Positions 15,380-23,482 of a DNA stretch of 33,661 nt are shown here, one piece after another. The notes under the pieces were generated by a model. The model did no database searches. It was not told where the DNA came from and saw nothing but the letters and a program-made list of their open reading frames with translations. The position numbers and the translations under genes are program-made. The stretch is from Deltaproteobacteria bacterium (GTDB lineage: Bacteria > Desulfobacterota > Desulfobulbia > Desulfobulbales > SURF-16), in assembly GCA_016219175.1 (NCBI GenBank), contig JACRCD010000037.1:1-33661 (forward strand), given 5' to 3'. Each line of letters starts with the position of its first letter. Positions within the stretch are counted from its first letter, which is position 1.

Positions 15380-15736
15380 TCAGCAGCATTCTTCAAGCAT
15401 GTAATGCTTGCCGTCCACAGAGACGAAATGAACCAGATCAAGCTTCGGCAGACCGGCGATTTTCCAGGCCTTCATCGGATCGATAAATTCTTCATTCACG
15501 CAGTTCCGCGGCTCATGGATGTTTTTGCAGACATAATTTAAAATCGGAAATGCTTGAAATTTTTTATAATATTTCCGCATAAATTCAATTATTTCAAACT
15601 GCTCGTCATCAAGGGCGGCAAACCCCTCGCGTCTGGCCAGCTCCATGGCGACATTTTTATCCCAGTCATCCTGCTTGACTAGAAAGCCCTCGTCGTCCAG
15701 CTGGATCTTTTTTCCTGCACATTGTATTTCAGTCAT
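15380..15736 (-). CDS. Non-canonical DsrC/TusE-family sulfur-relay-like protein
   Basis: A 118-aa protein with the TusE/DsrC/DsvC fold pattern: IQLDDEGFLVKQDDWDKNVAMELARREG, the EIIEFMRKYYKKFQAFP helix region and KAWKIAGLPK near the C-terminus. Canonical DsrC has a Cys ten residues before a C-terminal GCV Cys, and these two carry the trisulfide. Here the first is replaced by Trp (KAWKIAGLPK), and the end is a 19-residue tail finishing in ECC, with two adjacent Cys. Other Cys are in VCKN and RNCV. It is therefore not a standard DsrC but a divergent paralogue, possibly regulatory or with different thiol chemistry. The ATG at 15736 follows AGGAG. It is the last gene of the minus-strand 84aa-SOR-DsrC-like group. 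Confidence 0.85.
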   Translation of the reverse strand: MTEIQCAGKKIQLDDEGFLVKQDDWDKNVAMELARREGFAALDDEQFEIIEFMRKYYKKFQAFPILNYVCKNIHEPRNCVNEEFIDPMKAWKIAGLPKLDLVHFVSVDGKHYMLEECC

Positions 15737-15773
15737 AATATTTTCTCCTGGGCTCCTTGTCCGAAAGTCGATT

Positions 15774-15835
15774 GGTTGATTGGTTGATTGATTATGGACG
15801 AAAATGTTGTCAGCCTTTTCCTCAACCAATCAACC
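15774..15835. repeat. 13-bp inverted repeat between the SOR and DsrC-like genes
   Basis: GGTTGATTGGTTG (15774-15786) is the exact reverse complement of 15823-15835, spaced by 36 bases. The left arm is part of a short tandem run of TTGGTTGA-like units. In the minus-strand transcript it would form a hairpin between the two coding regions, which might affect relative expression or mRNA stability. Confidence 0.45.
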
Positions 15836-15866
15836 GGTTACTTATTGAGCAGAGCAGGGGCGGGAA

Positions 15867-16262
15867 TCAAGTCAGCGCGATGCCGCGCGCGTTTTCCCAG
15901 AGTCCGTGAATATTGCACAGAGAGGAGGCGACCAGAATTCCCGGTTTAGTTATTTTTATGGTCGCCGTCACTGTATGATGGGTATGGACGCCCCCCTCAT
16001 TTGCCCCGGCTGCCGACTCACCATGGGCGCTGAACTCAAAATTGCCGACCTGGGCGATGAATTTTTCTCCCTCCGGCTTAAAGAAAAGCTGTATCCAGCG
16101 GATATGATGCTCGGTGGTATTGGGGTGAGCGATCTCTTTTCCTATTGAGACGGTCACCTGGAAGTTCTCGTTGGCTTTTACCCCATCCGGACACTCGATG
16201 ACCGGCACATGTTTTTCGCTTTTCCAGTCCGCGGATTGATAAAATTCTCCTATTTTTGTCAT
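15867..16262 (-). CDS. sor: Superoxide reductase, neelaredoxin (1Fe) type
   Basis: This enzyme reduces superoxide to hydrogen peroxide without making oxygen, an oxidative-stress defence typical of anaerobes. The 131-aa protein has the complete His4-Cys iron site: H18 in EKHVP, H46 and H52 in KEIAHPNTTEHHI, and C116 and H119 in CNIHGLW. E16 and K17, at the site that binds superoxide, are present. It lacks the N-terminal desulforedoxin (FeCys4) domain, so it is a neelaredoxin rather than a desulfoferrodoxin. The ATG at 16262 follows AGGAGG. The open frame to 16364 is non-conserved. Its neighbours are a small Cys protein and a DsrC-like thiol protein. Confidence 0.93.
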   Translation of the reverse strand: MTKIGEFYQSADWKSEKHVPVIECPDGVKANENFQVTVSIGKEIAHPNTTEHHIRWIQLFFKPEGEKFIAQVGNFEFSAHGESAAGANEGGVHTHHTVTATIKITKPGILVASSLCNIHGLWENARGIALT

Positions 16263-16407
16263 GTTTTCCTCCTGATCTATTTTGTCGAAAGGTTGATGAT
16301 GAAACTGCTCAGGTTGTTTAGGCTGTATTCTGTCACTCTGTCGGGACCGCGGGGAAACCAACACCTCCCTGTCCGCCTGGACGTCTACAGACTAAACACC
16401 TGACTCA

Positions 16408-16662
16408 TTAATACTGATCACCCAGGATGTTCTTTTTGAGCTGGGCTATTTCAAGGCCCAGGGCGACACATTGTTTGTTGTCCATGCAGGCATCCGCATC
16501 GTTTAGTTCCAGAAAATGTTTGAGCTCGTGTTTGTCCTTTTTCAGGTCTACCACCCAGACGTTCTTTTGTTTGTCGAAATCAACGGCAACATCGATTCCG
16601 CACTTGCCGATATCGGGGTAAATCTCGGTAATCTTTCTACAGAGTTCATCTTTGTCATGCAT
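16408..16662 (-). CDS. Small Cys-containing protein of unknown function
   Basis: An 84-aa acidic soluble protein with four Cys (C8, C21, C59, C65) in a pattern of IYPDIGKCGIDVAVDFD, then VWVVDLKKDKHELKHFLE, then DADACMDNKQCVALGLEIAQLKKNI. I cannot name the family, though I believe similar small proteins occur in other Desulfobacterota. GGAGGAAC precedes the ATG at 16662. It lies about 145 bases upstream of superoxide reductase on the same strand and is probably the first gene of that stress operon. Metal or thiol chemistry is possible from the Cys residues but not shown. Confidence 0.8.
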   Translation of the reverse strand: MHDKDELCRKITEIYPDIGKCGIDVAVDFDKQKNVWVVDLKKDKHELKHFLELNDADACMDNKQCVALGLEIAQLKKNILGDQY

Positions 16663-16756
16663 GAGAAGTTCCTCCTGTGAATGTGCGAACTCCGGCGCAT
16701 CTGTTTTGTCTGCCGGAGTCAGAAGAGCGTATTTGCATCTTTAAAATTGTTTAATA

Positions 16757-16772
16757 TTCAAAAAATGTGCCA
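16757..16772 (-). promoter_or_regulatory. Possible sigma-54-type promoter for the SOR group
   Basis: On the minus strand TGGCACA-TTTT-TTGAA matches the -24 box completely and the -12 box except for A in place of C in TTGC. It lies about 95 bases before the 84-aa gene start. The changed -12 base is a real weakness, since GC there is highly conserved. Confidence 0.3.
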
Positions 16773-16871
16773 TTTGTGAAAGTCTGGCGGTTTTCCGGGG
16801 TAAAACGGCAACCCCGGAGGTGGTGCGGTCCACCCATTGCGGAGCAATTGATTTACGGAAATTTGTGTGTC

Positions 16872-16887
16872 TGGCATGGTTCTTGAT
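16872..16887 (+). promoter_or_regulatory. Possible sigma-54-type promoter for the micro-ORF and DJ-1 gene
   Basis: TGGCATGGTTCTTGAT matches the sigma-54 pattern TGGCAYG-N4-TTGCW at all fixed positions except A for C in the -12 GC pair. Transcription would start near 16899, about 80 bases before the 56-aa gene. It has the same -12 change as the divergent minus-strand candidate at 16757-16772. Confidence 0.35.
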
Positions 16888-16980
16888 GAGAGTATTAACA
16901 GTGAAGAGAATTGGTGTCGGCGAGGAACGGTGTGCTGCAATCCGGATTGAATTGAAAAAAAACCCGCAAAGGAGAGGGTA

Positions 16981-17151
16981 ATGGAAAATACAAACTATAA
17001 AAATATTCTGGATAGGACATTCATGCTTCTGGAGCAGGCAATTGCCGAGAAAAAGGCGGAGCAGGGCGCCCCGGAATACAATAGGGAGTTTTATGATACG
17101 GAGAAGAAATTGCTGAAGAAAGCCGGCAATCAGCAGGCCCCGAAAGGCTGA
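16981..17151 (+). CDS. 56-aa small protein upstream of the DJ-1 gene
   Basis: The frame begins with ATG GAA AAT and encodes 56 residues, highly charged and probably helical: an N-terminal YKNILDRTFMLLEQAIAEKKAEQ segment and a Lys-rich C-terminal part (FYDTEKKLLKKAGNQQ). A strong AAAGGAGAGGGTA sits just before the ATG. It ends 60 bases before the DJ-1/PfpI gene, on the same strand, and the sigma-54-like site lies upstream. I do not recognise the family. Good translation signal, codon use and position make it more likely real than not. Confidence 0.65.
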   Translation: MENTNYKNILDRTFMLLEQAIAEKKAEQGAPEYNREFYDTEKKLLKKAGNQQAPKG

Positions 17152-17211
17152 TAAAGATGGCGGGCGTTCATGTAAAATTTTCATTTTCATATGAATACGA
17201 TGAGGACTTAA

Positions 17212-17724
17212 ATGATGGCCAAAATAGCAATTGTCATCGCAGACATGTTTGAGGATTGTGAGTATATACAGCCGGCTGCGGCGTTTAAGGAGAACGGACA
17301 TGCTGTCATTCATGTCGGGTTGAAGTCCGGCGAATGCGTGAAAGGGGAAAAGGAACAGACCCCGGTCGTGATTGATGCCGCGGCCGCCGATGTAAAGCCC
17401 GCGGATTATGATGCCCTCTTTATTCCGGGGGGCTATTCGCCCGATAAGTTGCGAACCGATGCTGATGTGATACGTTTTGTCAGGAGCTTCATGAAGGACG
17501 GAAAGCCTGTTTTTGTCATCTGTCACGGCCCGCAGCTGCTCATTACCGCCAGTGTCCTGGCGGGCAGGAAAGTTACCGGCAGTAAATCCATTATCCAGGA
17601 TATAGCAAATGCCGGCGGCATTTTCACTGACAGGGAGGTGGTGATCGACGGGAATTTGATTTCGAGCCGAAACCCGCGGGATCTGCCCGCATTCTGCACT
17701 GCCTGCCTTGAAATGTTGTCATAA
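17212..17724 (+). CDS. DJ-1/PfpI family protein
   Basis: A 170-aa member of the DJ-1/PfpI/YhbO family, which includes stress-protective glyoxalase- or deglycase-like proteins and some peptidases. The nucleophile elbow is VICHGPQLL with C104 and H105, preceded by the DYDALFIPGGYSPDKLR block carrying an acidic partner. The rest of the fold (MAKIAIVIADMFEDCEY, LAGRKVTGSKSIIQDIANAGG, VIDGNLISSRNPRDLPAFC) is intact. The pattern is closest to the PfpI/YhbO branch. The start is ATGATG at 17212 or 17215, after GAGGACTTAA. It is probably co-transcribed with the 56-aa gene and adds to the redox-stress character of the block. Confidence 0.9.
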   Translation: MMAKIAIVIADMFEDCEYIQPAAAFKENGHAVIHVGLKSGECVKGEKEQTPVVIDAAAADVKPADYDALFIPGGYSPDKLRTDADVIRFVRSFMKDGKPVFVICHGPQLLITASVLAGRKVTGSKSIIQDIANAGGIFTDREVVIDGNLISSRNPRDLPAFCTACLEMLS

Positions 17725-17886
17725 GGACTTCACGTCAAGCCGCCCAAAAAACGTTGTCCTTCCGGGCCCCGTCTTTATGGTGCTCCTGCCGCACCCGCGG
17801 GTTTATCTCATTTCCCGCAACTCTTTTATTTAGGGGGCCTTGCCGCCATTTCCCGCCTGCTCGCTGGCCGGGAGGGTGTTTCCTTC

Positions 17887-18339
17887 TCAGCGGACGAGTC
17901 GTTTGCACAGGGCGCGGTCAAGAGAGAATTTGCCGCTGCCGCCGATCAGCAGCGCGCCGGCCAAGCCGAGAAGCAGCAGATGGTACTCGAAGCCTTCTCC
18001 CTGCTGATTGCCGTACCAGTTCATGAAAAATCCGTTCCGCACATGGTTCATGAACATGCAGACCGCCATGGCAAATCCCAGCCCCAGCGCCCATATTCGG
18101 CTGAAGAACCCGACTATCAACAGTAGAGAACCGGCACATTCGACAAACATGAGCAGCATGACGGACCAGGCGGGAAAGCCTGTTTCGGCAAAGAGCTGGA
18201 TGGTTTTGGCCGGCCCCGGGCCGCCGAACCAGCCGAAAACCTTCTGTGCTCCATGGGGGAAGATAACAATACCCAGAGCCACCCGGTTGCAGAGTTGCGC
18301 CGGACTGTCATTGGTCTCGATCAGGTATTTTGTGAACAT
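17887..18339 (-). CDS. DoxX family membrane protein
   Basis: A 150-aa inner-membrane protein with four predicted helices (LCNRVALGIVIFPHGAQKVF; TGFPAWSVMLLMFVECAGSLLLIVGFF; IWALGLGFAMAVCMFMNHV; HLLLLGLAGALLIGG). The HGAQKVFGWFGGPG segment and the closing GSGKFSLDRAL are typical of DoxX proteins. Members are linked to quinone or thiosulfate metabolism or oxidative stress in other organisms, but the function here is not evident. AAAGGAG precedes the ATG at 18339. It converges with the DJ-1 gene. Confidence 0.9.
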   Translation of the reverse strand: MFTKYLIETNDSPAQLCNRVALGIVIFPHGAQKVFGWFGGPGPAKTIQLFAETGFPAWSVMLLMFVECAGSLLLIVGFFSRIWALGLGFAMAVCMFMNHVRNGFFMNWYGNQQGEGFEYHLLLLGLAGALLIGGSGKFSLDRALCKRLVR

Positions 18340-18786
18340 GGGAAATCTCCTTTTCCGTTGTTGTGTTTCGTTTTGTCTCTCATTACTGCCGGACAGGATA
18401 TCGTCCCGTTTCGCAGGATATGACGACGCCTCCCCGGGTCATTATACCGGTAATTCGCAAATGCATTTCACTACCCATGCCCGCCTCCGTGGCTGTTTTT
18501 TGTTTATTTTTGCATGTCCTGCCTGGCTGGATTAATGATTCCCTGTTGCGCGGGAGCGGAGGGTAAGGAAACCGATTGATCCGGGGTCCCTTGGTTTTTC
18601 AGCAGGCAAAGGGCATATGCTGACTGATAAGAGCAAAATGTCTGCCATGCTGATTTTTTTTTCTCACCGCTATCAACAGGAGAGCTGGTGGCGGTCCATG
18701 GCTGCTATTTATTTTCCTCGACTGGCATGCTGCTTGCTCAAGCAGGGGGGAAAGAGATTTCACCCATAACCTGATGGCGAAAACAT
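18340..18786. other. Intergenic region between doxX-like gene and gltB, with gltB control region
   Basis: No gene is supported in these 447 bases. A plus-strand open frame at 18363-18566 lacks a convincing ribosome site and recognisable sequence. The gltB sigma-54 promoter is at 18723-18738. I saw no obvious NtrC-type enhancer palindrome, so activator sites remain open. Confidence 0.5.
18723..18738 (+). promoter_or_regulatory. Sigma-54 (RpoN) promoter of gltB
   Basis: TGGCATGCTGCTTGCT fits the -24/-12 consensus TGGCAYR-N4-TTGCW at every fixed position. It lies 48 bases before the gltB start codon, giving a leader of about 35 bases. RpoN control by NtrC-type activators is established for many nitrogen-assimilation genes, so the function agrees with the gene it precedes. 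Confidence 0.65.
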
Positions 18787-21700
18787 ATGTCCAGAGATGA
18801 AAAAGATGGTTGCGCTATTGTGGCGTTTATCGATAAGCGGGGCCACGGCACCCATGCCAATATTGTCCGCACCATCGACGCCCTGCGGAAAATGGGGCAC
18901 CGGTCCGGCGATATCAACGGCGAGGGGGACGGCTGCGGCATTGTGACGGACATTCCGCGGGAGATCTGGGCCAAACGGCTTGCCGGTCTCGGCCTGAGCC
19001 CGCACCTTGCCGAATCGGCTCATTTTTTTGTCGGCCATCTGCTGCTGCCCTCACCAGTCAGGTCTCAGGCCAGGCAGATCATGGCCCGGGCCCTGCAGCT
19101 TTTTACCCAGCACAAGATCGATCTGCTCACCGAGTGGGTCGGCAATAGCAGCGATGACCAGCTGGGGCCGCGCGCCAGGGCCGATGCCCCGCTTTTCTGG
19201 CAGATAGGCGGCATGATACAAAACGGCAGCCGCATGGCGCCGCGCAAACGGCTTTTCCGCCTGCAGCTCGAGATGGAAAAACAGATTCCGGAGATTCATA
19301 CCGCCTCCTTGAGTCTTGATACCGTGGTATACAAGCTGCAGGGGCTGCCGGATCTGCTGTCCCGGGTCTATCCGGAGCTGCGCGATGAGGATATGCGCTC
19401 GGTTATGACCCTTGGCCATGGCCGCTACTCAACCAACACCCTGCCCACGGTGACCAGGTCGCAACCCTTTTCCCTGCTCGGCCATAACGGCGAGATCAAC
19501 ACCATCGAACGGCTACGCAGCATCGGCCGGACCCTCGGCATCGAGCCGGTGCCCGGCGGCAGCGATTCCCAGGACCTGAACCGGCTCATCGAGGGGCTGG
19601 TCAACCTCTATGACTTTGATCTCATCGAGGCCGTGGAGATGGTTTTTCCGGCCATCCACAGTGAAGCTGAGCGGTATACGGCCGAGCTCCGGCAGCTGTA
19701 TGCCTTTTACCGTTGGTTTTTACCCTGTTCCGCCCAGGGGCCGGCCGCGGTGCTGGCCCGCTGCGGCGATGTGTGTCTGGGCAGCGTCGATGCCATGGGG
19801 CTGCGGCCCCTGTGGTTCGGGGAAAGCGATTACACCTATTTTCTCTCCTCGGAAAAAGGGGTGGTGGAACTCGAACATGTGATGGGTGACCCGCGCCCGC
19901 TGGCGCCGGGAGAAAAAATCACCATTACCGGCGGGTTGGGCAAAGCGGCGGAGGTGCTCGACTATGGCGCCATCCAGCAGCGGCTGGTGAAACTGTTCGG
20001 CGGCCGGCGGGACGCCAAATATCTGCGCGCCCTGCACCACACCCTGCCCGTTGCCGCGAAGAAGGCGAGTGGGGAAAATGACAGGGAGTGCCCGGAGATG
20101 CTGCCTCGGGGCGCCGACTCTTTTTTGCGTCTTACCGCTCCGGCATGCCTCGCGGCGTTCGGCTGGCGCGACTACGAATTTTCCATGCGCCGGCGGGTGG
20201 CCCGGGAGGGCAGGGAAGTCATCGGTTCCATGGGCTATACCGGGCCGCTTGCCCCGCTTGTTCCCCTGTCGTTGCCCAACATCGCCGATTACTGTAAGGA
20301 AAACGTGGCCGTGGTCACCAATCCGGCCATTGACCGGGAACGGGAGGCGGAACACTTCTCCACCATGGTGATGCTTGGCCGCAGGCCCTCCGGCCATGGG
20401 GAAAAAACAGCGGGACCCCTGGGGCTTGAGCTGGGCAGCCCGTTGCTGCTGGGGGCAGGCGCCCTGGCCGGGCTGGTCTCCACTGAAGAATGCCGGCGGA
20501 TCAGCCGCACATACAACACCAGCCTTTTTGAGGATGTCATTGATTTTTTCACCTGCCAGCAGCGGGACCGGGGCCTGGTGCGGATACTCGACGCTACCTT
20601 TGTCCCGGCCGCCGGCCTGACCCCGGCCCTGGAACAGCTGGCCGTTGAAGCCGAAAGGGCGGTGGATGAGGGCGCCCTGCTGCTGGTGCTTGATGATTCG
20701 GCAAGTTTTGCCGGAGACCGGGTGTTTATCGATCCCGGTCTGCTGGTCGCCTATCTGCAGGAGTTTCTGATCAAGACCGGTCTGCGGCGCGAGGCGAGCC
20801 TGGTCGTGCAGTCCGGGGCCATCCGCAATCTCCATGACCTGATGTTCGTGCTGGGGCTCGGCGCGGACGCGATCCATCCCTATCTGTTGTGGCGGGTTTC
20901 CGCCGGGTTCGCCGAGGCGGAGCTCTCTTCTTCCCAAGTCACTGCCCACACCTTTGCCGTGTTGCAGAAAGGCATGGAAAAAGTGATGTCCACCATGGGC
21001 ATTCATGAGATCTGCGGCTATGGCCGGATTTTTTCCGCCATCGGCCTGCGTTCCGATCTGGCCGCCATCATGCGGCTGACAAATTTCTGCGCCTCCGACA
21101 CGGCGGGTCTTGGTCTTGCAGCCTTGGCGGAGATGGCGGCGCAGCGCCATGCCCGGGCGGTTGCGCTTGATGATGCCGCGATTTTCAAAGAGCCGGAGCG
21201 CAATCCCCGGGTCGGCCGCATCATCAGAAATACGGCCCTGGCCAAAACAGGCTATGTGGAGATGGCAACGGAGCTGGCCAGGATCGCCGAGGAAATGCCC
21301 ACCGCTATCCGCCATCTGCTGCGGGTCAACGACGCCCCCCCGGACCGCCAACTGACCATGGATGAGGTGGACATCTCGGTGGGGAGCCACGCCATGCCGC
21401 TGGTCATTGCCGCCATGTCCTTCGGCTCCCAGGGAGAAAGCTCGTTTCGCACCTATGCCGAGGCGGCGCTGAAGGCCAACATCATCGGCATGAACGGCGA
21501 GGGCGGCGAGATCCCGGACATGCTCGGCCGCTACCGGCAGAACCGCGGCCAGCAGATCGCCTCCGGCCGGTTCGGCGTCTTCATCGATTTTCTCAACTCC
21601 GCGGATTATCTGGAAATCAAGATCGGCCAGGGGGCCAAGCCGGGCGAAGGCGGGCATCTGCCGGGCAGCAAGGTCTCCGACATGGTGGCCCGGGCTCGCC

Positions 21701-23352
21701 ACTGCAAACCGGGCATCACCCTGATCTCGCCTTCCAACCACCATGATATCTATTCCATTGAGGACCTGGCCCAGATCATCACCGAACTGAAAACCGCCAG
21801 TCCCGGGGCGAAAGTTTCGGTCAAGATCCCGGTGACCGGCGGCGTGGGCACCATTGCGGTGGGCATTGCCAAGGCCGGGGCGGATATTGTCAACATCAGC
21901 GGCTACGAGGGCGGCACCGGGGCGGCCCGGGAACATGCCAAACGGTTTGTCGGCCTGCCCGTGGAGATCGGGGTGAGCGAGGCGCATCGCGCCCTGGTCC
22001 AATCCGGTTTGCGGGCCGGTATCGAGATCTGGGCCGACGGCGGCCTGCGCAGCGGCGACGATGTCCTGAAAATGATCCTGCTCGGCGCCAACCGGGTGGG
22101 GCTCGGCACCGTTGCCCTCATGGCCATCGGCTGCATCAGCTGCCGGCAGTGCCATCTGGACCGCTGCCCCAGGGGCATATCCTCCCGGCTGCGGACCAGG
22201 GAGGAGGCGGTCGCCAGGGGGCTGAAAGGATTTGTGCCCCGGGTTGTCGAGGAGGAGGCGGAAAACCTGACGCGGCTGCTGAAAGCCATCGGCGATGAGC
22301 TGCGCCTGGGCACCGCGGGCCTGGGCGAAACGCGACTGCAAAATCTGGTGGGCAGGAGCGATCTGCTGCGCCAGTACCGGCTGCGGGACAGACTTGATGT
22401 GACCGATATTCTGCGCCGGCCCGGCCCCGCCCCCGAGACCGGCCGGCATGCCGGGGTGCAGATCATCAGAAAGCCTCTCAGCTATCTGACCAGGCTGATC
22501 TCCGATCTGACCATGGAACGGTTTGCCCAGGGGGAGACCCTGGTCCATTTTGCCGAAGAGGAGGTGCGCAGCACCGACCGGGCCGTGGGTACCTATCTTG
22601 CCGGGGCCCTGGCCCGCAATGACGCCGGCTCCTCCGGGCCGCGGCGCAAGGCTGTGCTGCGGCTTGGTTCCTCGGTGCCGGGCAACGGGCTGTGCGCCTT
22701 CGGCAGCGCGGGTCTTGAGGTGATTGTCGAAGGCGGCTCCCAGGACGGGGCGGCCAAGGGCTGCATGGGCGGGCTGCTGGGCGTATTCAAGGGTCAGAAC
22801 CTGCTGGGCCGATATATTGACGGCTCCACGGGCAAGAGCTTTGCCTACGGGGCCATGGGCGGGCTGCTCATGGTCCAGAACATGGCGGATTCCCGGGCCT
22901 GCGTGCGCATGTCAGGTGCGGATGTGGTGTTCGGCGGGAGGATTTCCGGACCGGTGCATGACGAATTGGGCAATCTGGCCAGCCGGGCCCATCTGAAAGG
23001 CTTTGCCTTTGAATATATGACCGGCGGCCGGGCCGTGGTTCTCGGCGACCCGGGCCCGTGGATCTGCGCCGGCATGACCGGCGGCGTCATTTACCAGTGT
23101 CTCTATCCCGAATACGGCTTTGACCGGGAGTCGCTGATAAGAAGGCTGTCGCGCAGCGCCGGTGTGACCATCAGCCAGGTGGGCAAAGAGGGGATCAACG
23201 ATCTGCATGAGCTGCTGGGCCGGTATATTGCCGAACTGGAAAGGACCTTTCAGCTGGAGGAGGCGCGGGAAGTGACCGGGATCCTGCATGAGGCGGCTGG
23301 CCGCTTCCTCGTGATCCGGCCCAAGCCGCTGCGGCCGGTGTCGGCGGAATGA
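18787..23352 (+). CDS. gltB: Glutamate synthase large subunit (GOGAT)
   Basis: This enzyme converts glutamine and 2-oxoglutarate to two glutamate. The 1521-aa protein has the full order: an N-terminal class II glutamine amidotransferase (about 9-420) with likely nucleophile C9 in DGCAIVAF after an 8-residue propeptide and a GDINGEGDGCGI loop; a central domain; an FMN/synthase domain (about 800-1200); and a C-terminal GxGxG beta-helix (about 1290-1490). The 3Fe-4S ligands C1116-x5-C1122-x4-C1127 are present. No gltD lies beside it, so the electron donor is either encoded elsewhere or is ferredoxin. The ribosome site is weak. A sigma-54 promoter lies 48 bases upstream. The Ala after C9, where most relatives have Gly, is unusual. 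Confidence 0.93.
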   Translation: MSRDEKDGCAIVAFIDKRGHGTHANIVRTIDALRKMGHRSGDINGEGDGCGIVTDIPREIWAKRLAGLGLSPHLAESAHFFVGHLLLPSPVRSQARQIMARALQLFTQHKIDLLTEWVGNSSDDQLGPRARADAPLFWQIGGMIQNGSRMAPRKRLFRLQLEMEKQIPEIHTASLSLDTVVYKLQGLPDLLSRVYPELRDEDMRSVMTLGHGRYSTNTLPTVTRSQPFSLLGHNGEINTIERLRSIGRTLGIEPVPGGSDSQDLNRLIEGLVNLYDFDLIEAVEMVFPAIHSEAERYTAELRQLYAFYRWFLPCSAQGPAAVLARCGDVCLGSVDAMGLRPLWFGESDYTYFLSSEKGVVELEHVMGDPRPLAPGEKITITGGLGKAAEVLDYGAIQQRLVKLFGGRRDAKYLRALHHTLPVAAKKASGENDRECPEMLPRGADSFLRLTAPACLAAFGWRDYEFSMRRRVAREGREVIGSMGYTGPLAPLVPLSLPNIADYCKENVAVVTNPAIDREREAEHFSTMVMLGRRPSGHGEKTAGPLGLELGSPLLLGAGALAGLVSTEECRRISRTYNTSLFEDVIDFFTCQQRDRGLVRILDATFVPAAGLTPALEQLAVEAERAVDEGALLLVLDDSASFAGDRVFIDPGLLVAYLQEFLIKTGLRREASLVVQSGAIRNLHDLMFVLGLGADAIHPYLLWRVSAGFAEAELSSSQVTAHTFAVLQKGMEKVMSTMGIHEICGYGRIFSAIGLRSDLAAIMRLTNFCASDTAGLGLAALAEMAAQRHARAVALDDAAIFKEPERNPRVGRIIRNTALAKTGYVEMATELARIAEEMPTAIRHLLRVNDAPPDRQLTMDEVDISVGSHAMPLVIAAMSFGSQGESSFRTYAEAALKANIIGMNGEGGEIPDMLGRYRQNRGQQIASGRFGVFIDFLNSADYLEIKIGQGAKPGEGGHLPGSKVSDMVARARHCKPGITLISPSNHHDIYSIEDLAQIITELKTASPGAKVSVKIPVTGGVGTIAVGIAKAGADIVNISGYEGGTGAAREHAKRFVGLPVEIGVSEAHRALVQSGLRAGIEIWADGGLRSGDDVLKMILLGANRVGLGTVALMAIGCISCRQCHLDRCPRGISSRLRTREEAVARGLKGFVPRVVEEEAENLTRLLKAIGDELRLGTAGLGETRLQNLVGRSDLLRQYRLRDRLDVTDILRRPGPAPETGRHAGVQIIRKPLSYLTRLISDLTMERFAQGETLVHFAEEEVRSTDRAVGTYLAGALARNDAGSSGPRRKAVLRLGSSVPGNGLCAFGSAGLEVIVEGGSQDGAAKGCMGGLLGVFKGQNLLGRYIDGSTGKSFAYGAMGGLLMVQNMADSRACVRMSGADVVFGGRISGPVHDELGNLASRAHLKGFAFEYMTGGRAVVLGDPGPWICAGMTGGVIYQCLYPEYGFDRESLIRRLSRSAGVTISQVGKEGINDLHELLGRYIAELERTFQLEEAREVTGILHEAAGRFLVIRPKPLRPVSAE

Positions 23353-23445
23353 ATGGGGAAGGCATAAGGCCTAAGGGGGTGGAGGGGTGGGTTTCAGGCC
23401 CGTACGGCGGGTTTGCCATCCTTGAGCGCCAATAATGGCCGGTAC

Positions 23446-23465
23446 GGGCGGTTCGCGAACCGCCC
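23446..23465. repeat. REP-like perfect 20-bp palindrome
   Basis: GGGCGGTTCGCGAACCGCCC is self-complementary along its full length. It lies between gltB and amrS, about 18 bases before the amrS start. I associate palindromes of this core sequence with dispersed repeats in several bacterial genomes. It may also lower read-through from gltB. Confidence 0.55.
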
Positions 23466-23482
23466 TGTCCAGGAGGGATTTG

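Noticed and set aside
16741-17526. 261-aa minus-strand frame across the 56-aa and DJ-1 genes
   Set aside because: It overlaps the conserved DJ-1 gene and the small frame with a good ribosome site, and has no recognisable sequence.
17797-17830. Terminator after the DJ-1 gene (GCGGG/CCCGC with a following T-rich stretch)
   Set aside because: The stem is only five pairs with a 12-base loop, too weak to call.
19720-22548. 942-aa open frame on the minus strand inside gltB
   Set aside because: It lies wholly antisense to a well-conserved gene, is full of Gly/Pro/His/Gln as GC-rich shadows are, and has no recognisable domain.
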